Counted from the first letter of the stretch, positions 24,823-34,185 are shown. The stretch: 64,000 nucleotides of DNA from Pseudonocardia sp. TRM90224 (GCF_021245725.1 NZ_JAJGSX010000015.1:1-64000), one strand, 5' to 3'. The notes: a model not told the origin generated them from the letters alone. A program made the numbers and translations.

Positions 24823-26223
24823 TTACAGGGCGCGCAGGACGGCGACGAGCGCGTCGAGGGCGGCTGGGTAGGCGTGGTCGGTGGGTGCGCCGAAGCCGAC
24901 GAGGAGGCCGTCGGGGTGGGGGAGGGTGATCGAGTGCCGGCCGAGGAGGTCGATGCCGAGCCGGTGGCGTTTGGCGGCGGCGGCCGCGGCGGGCTCGCCG
25001 CCGGCGCCGAGGGGGAGCAGGAGGTGCAGCCCGGCCGCGATGCCGTCGGGGTCGTACCCGAGGGGTGCGACGGCCTCGACGAGCGCGTCGCGACGTGCCC
25101 GGTATCGGCCGCGCATGCGGCGCACCTGCTTGTCGTAGGCGCCGGTGTCGAGGATGTCGGCGAGCGCGAGCTGGTCGATCACGGGCACGGGCATGCCCGC
25201 GGCTGCGGCGTGGTCGCGGATGTGGGGGAGGAGCCGCTGTGGGACGACCATCCAGGCCAACCGCAGCCCTGGGGCCAGAGCCTTGCTGGCCGTCCCGCCG
25301 TACGTGATGTGGTCGGGCGCCAGCGCCTGGAGCGCGCCGACCGGCCTGCGGTCGAAGCGGAACTCGCCGTCGTAGTCGTCTTCGAGGATCTGCATGTCGT
25401 GGGCGGCGGCGCGGCGGGCCAGCGCAGCGCGGCGGGTGGGGGCGAGGGTGTGGCCGAGCGGGTACTGGTGGGCGGGGGTGAGCACGGCGCCCCGGGTGGT
25501 GATGGCGGCGACCTGGACGCCGTCGTGGTCGACGGGGGCACCGGTCACGTCGATACCTGCGGTCTCGACGGCGCGGTGCAGGTGGGGGAGGAAGGGGTCC
25601 TCGACCGTCACCGCGGTGACACCGTAGGAGCGGACGGCCCGCGCCCAGAGGGCGATCATCGCGGTGAAGCCGGGGCCGACGACGACGTGCTCGGGGTCGG
25701 CGAGCACGCCGCGGGCCCTGCCGAGGTAGGCGGCGAGCGCGCGGCGCAGCGCCGGGTGGCCGAGCCGGTCGGGGTAGCCGAACGTGTCGTGCGGGGCGGT
25801 GGCGAGCGCGCGGCGGATCGACGCGGCCCAGGCGTCGCGGGGGAACGCGCTGACGTCGGGCAGGCCGGGCAGCAGGTTGTGCGTGAACGTCCAGCCCGCG
25901 GTCGGGCCTGACGACGTGTGCGTGGCAGGTGCCAGGCGGGCCTGCGGGAGCTGCTGGACGTCGGCGACCCTCGTCGGGGCACCGTGGCGGACGACGAGGT
26001 AGCCCTCGGCGGCGAGCTGCGAGTAAGCGGCGGTGACGGTGCCGCGGGCAATCCCGAGATCGGCGCCGAGGGCGCGGGTGGAGGGCAGGGCGGCGCCGGT
26101 GATGAGCCGGCCGTCACGGACCGCGGCTCGGAGGGCGGCAGCGAGGTCGGTGGCACTGCGCCGGGACGGGTCGATGTGCAGGTCGACCCCGTTCTGGTTC
26201 CCACTGGTCCACGAAGCTGGCAC
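24823..26223 (-). CDS. MocR/GntR-family regulator with PLP aminotransferase domain
   Basis: 466-residue regulator. An N-terminal GntR winged helix (ATDLAAALRAAVRDGRL; STRALGADLGIARGTVTAAYSQL) is fused to a fold-I aminotransferase-like domain with PLP lysine in GTASKALAPGLRLAW and DDYDGEFRFDRRP. Such proteins sense PLP or amino compounds. The start is taken as GTG 26223. It is divergent from the AhpD-like gene with a dyad between them, which makes that gene the likely target. Confidence 0.88.
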   Translation of the reverse strand: MPASWTSGNQNGVDLHIDPSRRSATDLAAALRAAVRDGRLITGAALPSTRALGADLGIARGTVTAAYSQLAAEGYLVVRHGAPTRVADVQQLPQARLAPATHTSSGPTAGWTFTHNLLPGLPDVSAFPRDAWAASIRRALATAPHDTFGYPDRLGHPALRRALAAYLGRARGVLADPEHVVVGPGFTAMIALWARAVRSYGVTAVTVEDPFLPHLHRAVETAGIDVTGAPVDHDGVQVAAITTRGAVLTPAHQYPLGHTLAPTRRAALARRAAAHDMQILEDDYDGEFRFDRRPVGALQALAPDHITYGGTASKALAPGLRLAWMVVPQRLLPHIRDHAAAAGMPVPVIDQLALADILDTGAYDKQVRRMRGRYRARRDALVEAVAPLGYDPDGIAAGLHLLLPLGAGGEPAAAAAAKRHRLGIDLLGRHSITLPHPDGLLVGFGAPTDHAYPAALDALVAVLRAL

Positions 26224-26227
26224 GGAA

Positions 26228-26249
26228 CTGGACCATACGCGAGGTCCAG
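26228..26249. promoter_or_regulatory. Operator between mocR-type and ahpD-like genes
   Basis: CTGGACC (26228-26234) and GGTCCAG (26243-26249) form an inverted repeat within 6 bp of the MocR start and about 20 bp before the AhpD-like GTG. A further half-site ACTGGTCC lies at about 26212. This is typical of MocR-controlled divergent promoters. Confidence 0.65.
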
Positions 26250-26268
26250 TGGCTCGTAGCGTGGAGCT

Positions 26269-26730
26269 GTGAGTGAACGTGTGCAGATGGGTGAGGCGGT
26301 GCCGGCGGCGTACCGGCAGCTCGCGGAGCTGGACAGGGTGGTCCGGAAGGCGGTGGCCGACGCGGGTGTGGACCAGCGGATCGTCGAGCTGGTGAAGGTG
26401 CGGGCGTCGATGCTGAACGGGTGCTCGTTCTGCGTCGATCTGCATTCGCACGAGGCCCGTGAGAAGGGTGAGGACGAGCAGCGGCTGCTCCTGCTGGCGG
26501 CGTGGCCGCACGCGGCGCACCTCTACACGGAGCAGGAGCAGGCGGCGCTGGTGTTGACCGAGGCGCTGACCAGGCTGCCCGACGCCAGGGACGTGCCCGA
26601 CGCCGCGTACGAGCGGGCTGCCGCGGCGTTCACACCCGAGCAGCTGGCCGCGGTGGCGTGGGTGGCCACCACGATCAACACGTTCAACCGGCTCGGTGTG
26701 CTGGGCCGGAAGACTCCTCCGAAGCGCTGA
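26269..26730 (+). CDS. Carboxymuconolactone decarboxylase/AhpD-family protein
   Basis: 153-residue AhpD-like protein with the redox motif CSFCVDLHSHEA (about residues 46-57), which in AhpD passes electrons to a peroxidase. The CxxC and following His fit a peroxidase-like role. It appears leaderless from GTG 26269, with a TAGCGT-like -10 just upstream. ATG 26287 is the alternative. Control by the divergent MocR regulator is inferred. Confidence 0.88.
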   Translation: MSERVQMGEAVPAAYRQLAELDRVVRKAVADAGVDQRIVELVKVRASMLNGCSFCVDLHSHEAREKGEDEQRLLLLAAWPHAAHLYTEQEQAALVLTEALTRLPDARDVPDAAYERAAAAFTPEQLAAVAWVATTINTFNRLGVLGRKTPPKR

Positions 26731-26750
26731 TCAGCTGATCAGCTGATCAG
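26727..26750. repeat. Three tandem CTGATCAG units spanning two stop codons
   Basis: Three perfect 8-bp palindromes in tandem supply the TGA of the plus-strand gene (26728-26730) and the TGA of the minus-strand phosphotransferase (26747-26749). The array is symmetric, so it may pair as a small terminator-like stem or be a slippage product. Confidence 0.8.
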
Positions 26751-27739
26751 AAGGCGAGCGCCCGCTGCAGGTGGAAGTCCGCGACGTCGAGCATCCACTC
26801 CCGGTTCGGGAAGTCGCCCTCGGCGATGCGAAGCGGGCCGCCGACCAGGTCCAGGTGCATGACGTACTGGTAGTACCTGACGCGCAGCGGGTCGAGGTCG
26901 GGGTTGCGGAGCGCCTCGTAGTGCGGGCCGAAGCGCATCCGCATCCAGCAGTGCTCCACCTCGATGTCGGTGTACATCAGGCCCTCGATGTCGATGATGA
27001 CGGGCTCTCCGTCCGGCCCGACGAGCGTGTGTTCCGGGCCGAGCTCGCCGTGGACGATGCCGTGCTGCGCGCGCGGTTCGAGCGCGGCGTGCAGGGTGCG
27101 GAGTTTCTCCTCCAACATCGCCTCGCCTTCGGCCGCGCGGGCGTCGCGGAGCACGGCGGTGGCGATGTTCGCCAGCGACCGCTCCAGGTAGGCCTGCTCG
27201 CAGGTCGTGTCCGGCGGCGCCCCGCCGCTGTCGATCCACGCCACCCGCCCGAACGCCGGCGCACGGTGTGCGTGCATGCGTCGAAGCATGTCCGAGAGCT
27301 GCGCGAGTGTTCGCCCGCCTGCGTCCGGATCGCGTTCCAGCAACGCCTCCAGCGTTCCGCCGCGGACGTCCTCCGCGACGGCGATGTCGGCCGGGTACAG
27401 GTTCTTGCTGCGGTCGGCGAGCAGCAGCCGGGGCGAGCGGGCTCCGACCGCTTCCAGTCGACGGGTGGCGCCCTCGAAGAGGTTGATGCCGGAGGCGTGC
27501 GCGAACGGGTTCGACGGGTCGTCGTGGTCATCCGGGAGCAGCCCGACCCAGTAGTCCTCGTCGGTGTTCCAGACATAGACGATCGTGCTGGTCGCGTCGT
27601 CCAGCGTGACGCGGTAGACGCCCTTCTTGGTGCCGTTGAGCAGGCGGTCGACGGCGGCGATGGCGCGGTCGGTGCCGAAGACCTCCCGCATCACCGGGGT
27701 CAAGGCTTCGGTATCGGCGAATCTCCGGTGAGCGGTCAC
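26747..27739 (-). CDS. Aminoglycoside phosphotransferase-family kinase
   Basis: About 330-residue APH/choline-kinase-like enzyme. Phosphotransfer motif HGIVHGELGPEH, with Glu where most members have Asp, and metal motif IIDIEGLMYTD. N-lobe features near GTKKGVYRV. It could phosphorylate an antibiotic, sugar or other alcohol. The substitution in the HGD motif leaves activity uncertain. GTG 27739 has AGGG 8 bases upstream; GTG 27748 and TTG 27769 are other choices. Confidence 0.8.
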   Translation of the reverse strand: MTAHRRFADTEALTPVMREVFGTDRAIAAVDRLLNGTKKGVYRVTLDDATSTIVYVWNTDEDYWVGLLPDDHDDPSNPFAHASGINLFEGATRRLEAVGARSPRLLLADRSKNLYPADIAVAEDVRGGTLEALLERDPDAGGRTLAQLSDMLRRMHAHRAPAFGRVAWIDSGGAPPDTTCEQAYLERSLANIATAVLRDARAAEGEAMLEEKLRTLHAALEPRAQHGIVHGELGPEHTLVGPDGEPVIIDIEGLMYTDIEVEHCWMRMRFGPHYEALRNPDLDPLRVRYYQYVMHLDLVGGPLRIAEGDFPNREWMLDVADFHLQRALAF

Positions 27740-27763
27740 TGGTCTCACCCTAGTTCTTTCTCG

Positions 27764-27782
27764 CGTCAATCAATCATTGACG
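27764..27782. promoter_or_regulatory. CGTCAA...TTGACG dyad upstream of the phosphotransferase
   Basis: CGTCAA-tcaatca-TTGACG lies just before the phosphotransferase start. Its sequence and flank resemble 23699-23715. It may be an operator for the kinase. Confidence 0.45.
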
Positions 27783-27859
27783 CCTTCTTTTCGTCAATCT
27801 TTCGACGACCGAACGATCTGCCTTGACCTGAGCCGCCGGCCCGGTCGGGGCGGGAGGGT

Positions 27860-28714
27860 TCAGCCGTCGAGGACGGTGGTGCAGAGCTGGATCAGTCGCT
27901 CGCGCAGGGGAGCGGCGCGGGTGGTGAAGGCTGCCTGGGAGCGGGCGTACTCGGCGCGTCCGGCCGCGGTCTCGATCGCGACGGGCGGGTAGCCGTGGGC
28001 CGCGAGGTCGTAGGGGCTGGCGCGCATGTCGAGCTCGCGTACGTCGACGGCGAGCTCGAAGCAGTCGGCGAGGAGGTCACCGGGGGTGAGTGGGAGCAGC
28101 TTGTAGGCCCACTTGTAGAGGTCCATGTTGGCGTGGAGGCAGCCGGGTTGCTCGTGGGCGATCTGAGCTTCCCGGGTGGGTGTGAAGGTGTTCAGGGGCC
28201 GCGCCGGTGGGGTGAAGAAGCGGTAGGCGTCGTGGTGGGTGCACTGGACCGGCATGGATTCGACGACGGCGTCAGTGGCGGCGCTGCCGAGGCGCAGCGG
28301 GACGGCGTCGTGACGGGGTGCGTCGGCCCGGTACACCATGGCCCATTCGTGCATGCCGAAGCAGCCGAGGCGAGGCTTGCGGCGTTCCGTGGCAGTGAGC
28401 AGGGCGCGGACGAACGCGGCGGTGGAGTCGATGCGGTCGGGCAGGGCAGCGGGGTCGAGACGGACGGCGTCGCCGTCGCGGACGTACCCGGGCGTGGCGA
28501 GGTAGTCGTCGCCGCCGCGGAGCCGCACGTCGGGGCCGGGGTGCCAGCGTTCGAGGCGGTGCGGGCGCAGAGAGTAGTAGGTGAAGACGAAGTCCAGCAC
28601 CGGGTGCGGCTCGCGGCGACGTTTGCGGTCGCGGTGGGGCAGGGTCCACCGCTCGACGCGCCGACGGTGCTCGGCGGCGCGGGCGCGCCAGCCGGGCTCG
28701 TCGAGCGTCACCAC
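27860..28714 (-). CDS. Conserved actinobacterial protein usually labelled 3-methyladenine DNA glycosylase
   Basis: 284-residue protein beginning VVTLDEPGWRARAAEHRRRV, with DFVFTYYSLRPHRLERWHPG (about 37-56), HEWAMVYR and HHDAYRFF blocks. The family is widespread in actinomycetes and often called 3-methyladenine glycosylase, but I see no HhH-GPD or MPG motif, so the name should be treated as weak. The start is GTG 28714, or GTG 28711. It shares an operon with the PPOX gene 11 bp upstream. Confidence 0.7.
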   Translation of the reverse strand: MVTLDEPGWRARAAEHRRRVERWTLPHRDRKRRREPHPVLDFVFTYYSLRPHRLERWHPGPDVRLRGGDDYLATPGYVRDGDAVRLDPAALPDRIDSTAAFVRALLTATERRKPRLGCFGMHEWAMVYRADAPRHDAVPLRLGSAATDAVVESMPVQCTHHDAYRFFTPPARPLNTFTPTREAQIAHEQPGCLHANMDLYKWAYKLLPLTPGDLLADCFELAVDVRELDMRASPYDLAAHGYPPVAIETAAGRAEYARSQAAFTTRAAPLRERLIQLCTTVLDG

Positions 28715-28725
28715 GGGCAGAGACG

Positions 28726-29133
28726 TTACGTCGTGGACGGGACCGTGCGGGTGCCAGGCCCGTCGTCCTCGATGCCGAACGCGATTACCCGGTGGGGGCG
28801 GATCCGGATGACGCCCGGTCCGGCGCCGGGGAACGCGTCGGTGCGACGGAGGTCGGGCAGTGCTTCCGCGGTGCCGCGGACCTCCAGCGCTCGTGGCTGC
28901 CATGGGGTGAGCACGACGTCGTCGATGACGAGCGCGACGCGGGCATCGCGCTGGACGTTGCGCCACTTCTGGGAGGCCGGGTTGTCGTGGCCGATGATGT
29001 CGATCGTGCCGTCGGGGTTGACGAAGAACCCGACGGGCCGCACCTGCGGCGCCCCGTCGGGGCCGATGGTGCCGAGGCGGGCGAGTTGCTGGCCGGCGAG
29101 GTAGTCCAGTTCAGCGGGGGTGAAGACGCTCAT
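28726..29133 (-). CDS. PPOX-class F420-dependent oxidoreductase
   Basis: 135-residue split-barrel protein: LARLGTIGPDGAPQVRPVGFFVN at 18-40, then the cofactor block QKWRNVQRDARVALVIDDV. Members with this pattern bind coenzyme F420 in mycobacteria. It may reduce an unidentified substrate or bind F420. First gene of a two-gene unit. Confidence 0.82.
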   Translation of the reverse strand: MSVFTPAELDYLAGQQLARLGTIGPDGAPQVRPVGFFVNPDGTIDIIGHDNPASQKWRNVQRDARVALVIDDVVLTPWQPRALEVRGTAEALPDLRRTDAFPGAGPGVIRIRPHRVIAFGIEDDGPGTRTVPSTT

Positions 29134-29173
29134 CCGTTGATCGTCGATGCTGAACCCGACTTGAGGTCAAGGG

Positions 29174-30217
29174 TCAGGTGTCGGCGTGGGTGGCGTCGCG
29201 GACGGTGCCGACGAAGTGCTCGATGAGGTCCTCCATGGTGACGAGGCCGATGGTGGCGCCGCGTTGGTCGACGACGCGGCCGAGGTGGGCGCGGGAGCCG
29301 CGCAGCACGGCGAGTGCTTCGTCAAGGCGGGCGTCGCCGGGTACGTCGGGCAGGCCGCGGACGCGTTCGGGCGGCACTGCGGCTTCGGGGTCGTCGGCGA
29401 GGTCGAGGATGTCTTTGACGTGCAGGTATCCGGCGAAGCGGCCGTCGGCGGCGAGGAGCGGGAAGCGTGAATAGCCGGTTTTGACGACGGCGCGGGCGAC
29501 GTCGTCGACGGTGGGGCGGACGGGGAGGGAGACGAGGTCGTCGACGGGGACGATGACGTCGTTGACGGTGGATTCGACGGATCGCAGGGTGCGGGCGAGG
29601 CGGCGGGATTCGTCGTCGTCGAGGAGGCCTTCGCGGCCGGATTCGGCAATGAGGTCGGCCAGCTCGCCGGAGGTGAAGGCGGCTTCGAGCTCGTCGCGGG
29701 GTTCGACGCCGACGAGGCGCAGGACGCCGTTGGCGAGGAAGTTGAACAGTGAGATGAGCGGCCGGATGGCGGTGGTGAACACCAGGAAGGGTGGGACGAG
29801 CCAGATGGCGGTGCGTTCGGGGCCTGCGATGGCGATGTTCTTGGGCACCATTTCGCCGATGACCATGTGGGCGACGACGACGATCGCGAGCGAGACAGTG
29901 AACGCGATGGGGTGCAGGACGGCCGACGGCATGCCGAGCCACTCCAGTGGTCGTTCGATGAGATGGGCGACGGCGGGTTCGCCGAGGCGGCCGAGCAGGA
30001 GGGAGCAGATGGTGATGCCGAGCTGGGATGCCGCGAGCATGCGGGAGAGGTCGGCGTGGGCGTGCAGGACGGTGGCCGCGGCGGCGGTGCCGGAGCTCGC
30101 CATGGCTTCGAGGCGGTCGCGGCGGGCGGAGACGAGCGCGAACTCGGCGCCGACGAAGAACGCGTTTGCGCCCAGGAGTGCGATGGCGGCGAGGAGGGCG
30201 AGCAGGTCGCTACCCAC
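29174..30217 (-). CDS. CNNM/CorC-family membrane protein (short paralogue)
   Basis: 347-residue integral membrane protein. An N-terminal CNNM-type transmembrane domain (LLALLAAIALLGANAFFVGAE; start of about four helices) is followed by a CBS pair from about 200. It lacks the C-terminal CorC_HlyC domain present in its neighbour. Family roles centre on magnesium or cobalt export. It overlaps the upstream paralogue by 8 bp, so the two probably form a heteromeric pair. Confidence 0.85.
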   Translation of the reverse strand: MGSDLLALLAAIALLGANAFFVGAEFALVSARRDRLEAMASSGTAAAATVLHAHADLSRMLAASQLGITICSLLLGRLGEPAVAHLIERPLEWLGMPSAVLHPIAFTVSLAIVVVAHMVIGEMVPKNIAIAGPERTAIWLVPPFLVFTTAIRPLISLFNFLANGVLRLVGVEPRDELEAAFTSGELADLIAESGREGLLDDDESRRLARTLRSVESTVNDVIVPVDDLVSLPVRPTVDDVARAVVKTGYSRFPLLAADGRFAGYLHVKDILDLADDPEAAVPPERVRGLPDVPGDARLDEALAVLRGSRAHLGRVVDQRGATIGLVTMEDLIEHFVGTVRDATHADT

Positions 30218-31571
30218 GGGCCACCTCCCCGTTCGGCCTGTTCGGGCTGCTGGTCGCCGGTTCTTCGCGGGCGATGCGGAGCTCGGCGATGCGGTTGCGG
30301 TCGCGGCGCATGACGGTGAGGCGCCAGCCGTCGACGGTGAGGTCGTCGCCGACGTCGGGGATGCGGCCGAGGCGGGCCAGTACGAGGCCGGCGAGGGTCT
30401 CGTATTCGCCTTCGGGCATCTCGAAGCCGGTGGCGTCGTTGACCTCGTCGGCGCGCAGTAGGCCGGAGAGCAGCCAGCTGCCGCGGCCGAGTGGGCGGAT
30501 GCTGGCTTGTTCGGCGCGGTCGTGCTCGTCGCGGACGTCGCCGACGATCTCTTCGACGAGGTCTTCGAGGGTGACGATGCCGGCGGTGCCGCCGTACTCG
30601 TCGACGACGACGGCGAGTTGCAGGCCGGATTCGCGGAGGCGGACGAGGAGGGCGTCGCCGTCGAGGGATTCGGGGACCTTGGGCACGGGTTGGACGATGC
30701 TGCGCAGGGCGAGGGTGGCGCGTTCGGGGACGGGTACGCCGAAGGCCTGTTTGACGTGGGCGACGCCGAGTACGGCGTCGGGGTCGCGGTCGTGGACGGG
30801 GAAGCGGGAGAAGCCGCTGCGGCGGGAGAGGGCGAGCAGGTCGGCGAGGGTGTCGTCGGCGTCGAGGGATTCGACGCGGACGCGGGGGGTCATGAGGTCT
30901 TCCGCGACGCGGTCGGTGAAGCGCAGTGATCGGTCGAGGAGGGTGGCGGTGCCGGCGTCGAGGGTGCCGTGTTCGGCGCTGGAGCGGACGAGTGAGCTGA
31001 GTTCGCGGGGGGAGCGGGCGGAGCGCAGCTCTTCGGCGGGTTCGACGCCGAGGCGGCGGACGATGGTGTTGGCGGTGGCGTTGAGGCCGCTGATGAGCCA
31101 TCGGAATGCGCGGGCGAAGCCGCTTTGGAGCCAGACGACGGCGCGTGCGGTGCGCAGGGGGTCGGCGATGGCGAGGTTCTTGGGGACGAGCTCGCCGAAG
31201 ACCATGGAGAGCGTGGTGGCCAGCAGCAGGGCGAGCGCGGTGGCGAAGCCTGCGGCGAGCCCTTCGGACATGCCGAGTGTGAGCAGGCCGGGGCTGATCA
31301 GGGAGGCGATGGCGGGTTCGGCGATGTAGCCGGTGACGAGGGTGGTCACGGTGATGCCGAGCTGGCTGCCGGAGAGCTGGAAGGACAGCTCCCGGTGGGC
31401 GCGTTGGACGCCGCGGGCTCTGCGGTCGCCGTTGTCGGCGACGTGCGCGTCGACCTGGCTGCGTTCGAGTGCGGTGAGGGCGAACTCGGATGCGACGGAG
31501 ATGGCGGTGCCGAGGGTGAGGGCGGCGACGGCGACGAGTCCGAGGAGGGTGAGGGCGAGGGCGAGGTTCAT
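30210..31571 (-). CDS. CNNM/CorC-family membrane protein with CBS and CorC_HlyC domains
   Basis: 453-residue protein in family order: CNNM transmembrane domain (1-195, ISVASEFALTALERSQ and FGELVPKNLAIADP), two CBS motifs (205-340) and a CorC_HlyC FAD-like C-terminal domain (355-440). DEYGGTAGIVTLEDL marks the second CBS. Likely a divalent-cation export protein acting with the downstream paralogue. Confidence 0.88.
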   Translation of the reverse strand: MNLALALTLLGLVAVAALTLGTAISVASEFALTALERSQVDAHVADNGDRRARGVQRAHRELSFQLSGSQLGITVTTLVTGYIAEPAIASLISPGLLTLGMSEGLAAGFATALALLLATTLSMVFGELVPKNLAIADPLRTARAVVWLQSGFARAFRWLISGLNATANTIVRRLGVEPAEELRSARSPRELSSLVRSSAEHGTLDAGTATLLDRSLRFTDRVAEDLMTPRVRVESLDADDTLADLLALSRRSGFSRFPVHDRDPDAVLGVAHVKQAFGVPVPERATLALRSIVQPVPKVPESLDGDALLVRLRESGLQLAVVVDEYGGTAGIVTLEDLVEEIVGDVRDEHDRAEQASIRPLGRGSWLLSGLLRADEVNDATGFEMPEGEYETLAGLVLARLGRIPDVGDDLTVDGWRLTVMRRDRNRIAELRIAREEPATSSPNRPNGEVARG

Positions 31572-31829
31572 GCTGGCGCCTGCCAGCAGGGAAGCCGGGC
31601 GGGACCCGGCCGGCTACTGCAACCCGGCTCTGCGGGACGTGCGGTCGGCACGGATTCTGCTCTCCTCCGGATTCGGTGCGCTCAGTGTAGGGCGGGCGGC
31701 TGACCTCGGCTGACGTAGCCCTCAGCGGGTTGCGGCCGGGGTGCGGTGTTGGTCCGGACGGGTCGTGGGATGAGCCGCGCGTCACCTCCTGCGGCCGTGT
31801 GGGCGTTTCGGGATCTAGGTTGTCTGGTC

Positions 31830-32798
31830 ATGAACGGCAGTCGCACCGGTGCGCGCCCCGCCACGTCGCCGTTCGTGGATTTCGACCGGCCGTCGTGGGC
31901 GAAGTTGGGGGCGAACACGCCGCTGCCGTTGACGGCGGAGGAGTTGGAGCGGGTCCGCAGTCTCGGTGATGCGGTGGACCTCGACGAGGTGCGTGAGGTG
32001 TACCTGCCGCTGTCGCGGTTGTTGACGTTGCACGTCCAGGAGGGTGGGCGGCTGTACCGGGCGTACCGGACGTTCCTGGGGGCGAACACGGCGCGGACGC
32101 CGTTCGTGATCGGGATCGCGGGTTCGGTGTCGGTGGGGAAGTCGACGACGGCGCGGTTGTTGCGGTTGTTGCTGGCGCGGTGGCCGCAGCACCCGCGGGT
32201 GGAGCTGATCACGACCGACGGGTTCCTGCTGCCGAACGCGGAGCTGGAGCAGCGTGGGTTGATGACGCGCAAGGGCTTTCCGGAGTCGTACGACCGGCGC
32301 GCGTTGTTGCGGTTCATCACGGAGGTGAAGGCGGGGCGGACGGAGGTGTCGGCTCCGGTGTACTCGCACTTGTCGTACGACATCGTGCCTGGTGAGCGGT
32401 TCACGGTGCACCGTCCGGACATCTTGTTGGTCGAGGGTTTGAACGTGTTGCAGCCGGCGCATTCGCAGCAGGGGCGGGAGGGCGGCGCGGGGTTGGCGGT
32501 GAGCGATTTCATCGACTTCTCGGTGTACGTGGATGCGGCGACGGTGGACATCCGGCGTTGGTACGTGGAGCGGTTCCTGCGGTTGCGGGAGACGGCGTTC
32601 CGGAATCCGGAGTCGTTCTTCCGCCGTTATGCGGCGTTGGACGAGGCCGGGGCGATCGCGCGGGCGGAGAGCATCTGGGCGGAGATCAACGGGCCGAACC
32701 TGGAGCGGAACATCAAGCCGACGCGGGGACGTGCGAGTTTGGTGTTGCGGAAGGGACCCGACCACAACGTCACGGGGATCCGGCTCCGGAAGTTGTAG
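31830..32798 (+). CDS. coaA: Pantothenate kinase type I
   Basis: 322-residue P-loop kinase that phosphorylates pantothenate, the first step of coenzyme A synthesis. Walker A is [11 protein letters not shown] near 100-110. Other blocks: [23 protein letters not shown] and the late [13 protein letters not shown]. Length matches bacterial CoaA. A TAGGTT -10 box at 31816-31821 is only 9 bases from the ATG, so translation is probably leaderless. Confidence 0.95.
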   Translation: MNGSRTGARPATSPFVDFDRPSWAKLGANTPLPLTAEELERVRSLGDAVDLDEVREVYLPLSRLLTLHVQEGGRLYRAYRTFLGANTARTPFVIGIAGSVSVGKSTTARLLRLLLARWPQHPRVELITTDGFLLPNAELEQRGLMTRKGFPESYDRRALLRFITEVKAGRTEVSAPVYSHLSYDIVPGERFTVHRPDILLVEGLNVLQPAHSQQGREGGAGLAVSDFIDFSVYVDAATVDIRRWYVERFLRLRETAFRNPESFFRRYAALDEAGAIARAESIWAEINGPNLERNIKPTRGRASLVLRKGPDHNVTGIRLRKL

Positions 32799-32817
32799 TA
32801 CCTGGCAGGATGTTCGG

Positions 32818-33267
32818 ATGACCGCCGAGGTGACGCAGCACACGGACGAGCTCACCGAGCTGGCCGCGCGGTTAAGGCTTGCGGTGGGGCGGTTGAACCG
32901 GCGGATCCGGATCGACGGTCACGAGTCGATCCCGCCCCTGCAGCTGTCGGCGTTGGTGACGGTGGAGCAGCACGGTCCGTTGCGGTTGTCGGAGCTGGCC
33001 CGTCGGGAGGCGGTGACGGCGCCGACGATGAGCAGGGTGCTGGCGGCGCTCGACGAGCAGGGGCTCGTGGTCAGGGCGACCGATCCGCAGGATGCGCGCG
33101 GGGTGTTGATCACGTTGTCGGACGAGGGTTCGCGGCGGCTCAACGAGGTGCGCAGCCATCGGACGGCGCTGGTGGCGCGGCGGTTGCTGCGGTTGGACGC
33201 CGAGCAGCGCCGGGTGTTGCTGGCGGCGATGCCGGCGCTCGAGGCGTTGCTGGTCGACGACGACTGA
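32818..33267 (+). CDS. MarR-family transcriptional regulator
   Basis: 149-residue winged-helix regulator: LQLSALVTVEQHGPLRLSEL, recognition helix VTAPTMSRVLAALDEQGLV, and wing with RATDPQDARGVLITLS. It starts 19 bp after coaA and converges with the DUF427 gene. No operator dyad is evident nearby, so the target is unknown. Confidence 0.9.
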   Translation: MTAEVTQHTDELTELAARLRLAVGRLNRRIRIDGHESIPPLQLSALVTVEQHGPLRLSELARREAVTAPTMSRVLAALDEQGLVVRATDPQDARGVLITLSDEGSRRLNEVRSHRTALVARRLLRLDAEQRRVLLAAMPALEALLVDDD

Positions 33268-33289
33268 GCAGGCCGTTCAGGGTGTCCGG

Positions 33290-34087
33290 TCAGGCGGGTT
33301 CGCCGTCGACGAGGGTGTGCAGGTCGGCGTGCAGGAAGCTGATGCGGCCGGCGATGCGGCTGGATTCCGGTAGCGGGGTCGGGTAGCTCCATGCGGCGTC
33401 GGTGAGGGTGCTGCCGTCGGGGAGCTCGACGGTCCAGTAGCTCGCCTCGCCCTTGTAGGGGCAGCGCGTGTGGGTGTCGGTCGCGGTGATCGGGACGCGC
33501 ACGTCGTCCTGGTCGAGGTACCAGCGTGCGGGCAGGCCGGTCTCGGTGAGGACGAGCGGGGTGTGCGACTCGGCGACGAGGACGTCGCCGGCGAGCACCT
33601 GGACGTGGCGGCTGGTGGGGCGGATGTCGACGCGGGTGAACGGGTCGGTGAGGTGGGCGTACACCTGCTCGTCCTCGTCGAACCAGGCGTCGGCGGCGTC
33701 CCAGTCGAGGGAGGCGTAGCCGGCGAGCCACGACGCTTCGGGCTTGGGGTCGGGGTAGGCCCAGAGCGCGTTCTCGACGGTGCGGTCGCCGACCGTGAGC
33801 GATCGGTAGGTGGCGTCGCCCTTGAAGGGGCAGTGGGTGGTGTGGTCGGTGGGGACGAACGCGGTGGCGTCGAGGTCGACCTCCGGCACGTAGAGGCGTG
33901 GGAGCAGCGCGGTCTCGTGGAGCAGGACGCCGCGGCGGGTGTCCAGCACGGTGCGGCCGGCGAACTCGGCGCGGACCCGTCGTGGGAAGGGGTGCATGAG
34001 CAGCTTGTGCGGCGGTCCGTCGATGACGTAGTTGACGGTGGCGGGCGCGGTGGGCGAGAGCGGGCCGGCGACGCGCGTGAGGCTCAT
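33290..34087 (-). CDS. Tandem DUF427-domain protein
   Basis: 265-residue protein made of two DUF427 modules (about 15-110 and 140-250). Each has the fingerprint: RAEFAGRTVLDTRRGVLLHE / HVQVLAGDVLVAESHTPLVL and HCPFKGDATY / RCPYKGEASY. Function is unknown. ATG 34087 is chosen; an in-frame upstream start would lie within a family C palindrome and add MGKFVVLARVAEN. Confidence 0.78.
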   Translation of the reverse strand: MSLTRVAGPLSPTAPATVNYVIDGPPHKLLMHPFPRRVRAEFAGRTVLDTRRGVLLHETALLPRLYVPEVDLDATAFVPTDHTTHCPFKGDATYRSLTVGDRTVENALWAYPDPKPEASWLAGYASLDWDAADAWFDEDEQVYAHLTDPFTRVDIRPTSRHVQVLAGDVLVAESHTPLVLTETGLPARWYLDQDDVRVPITATDTHTRCPYKGEASYWTVELPDGSTLTDAAWSYPTPLPESSRIAGRISFLHADLHTLVDGEPA

Positions 34088-34115
34088 GTTCTCGGCAACG
34101 CGGGCCAGGACCACG

Positions 34116-34185
34116 AACTTCCCCACCGTTTTGCCAACCTACAGACCCTGGAGGGTGTGCAGGTTGGCAAAACGGTGGGGAAGTT
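34116..34185. repeat. Family C palindromic element, copy 2
   Basis: Arms AACTTCCCCACCGTTTTGCC... (34116-34142) and ...GGCAAAACGGTGGGGAAGTT (34158-34185) are almost perfect complements. Here the element lies between divergent genes (DUF427 and lactate monooxygenase), unlike copy 1, so termination cannot be its only use. Confidence 0.92.

Noticed and set aside
29167-31785. Very long minus-strand open frame of about 870 codons
   Set aside because: It is Arg/Pro/Thr-rich with no domain and lies antiframe to two clear CNNM genes; it is a high-GC shadow.
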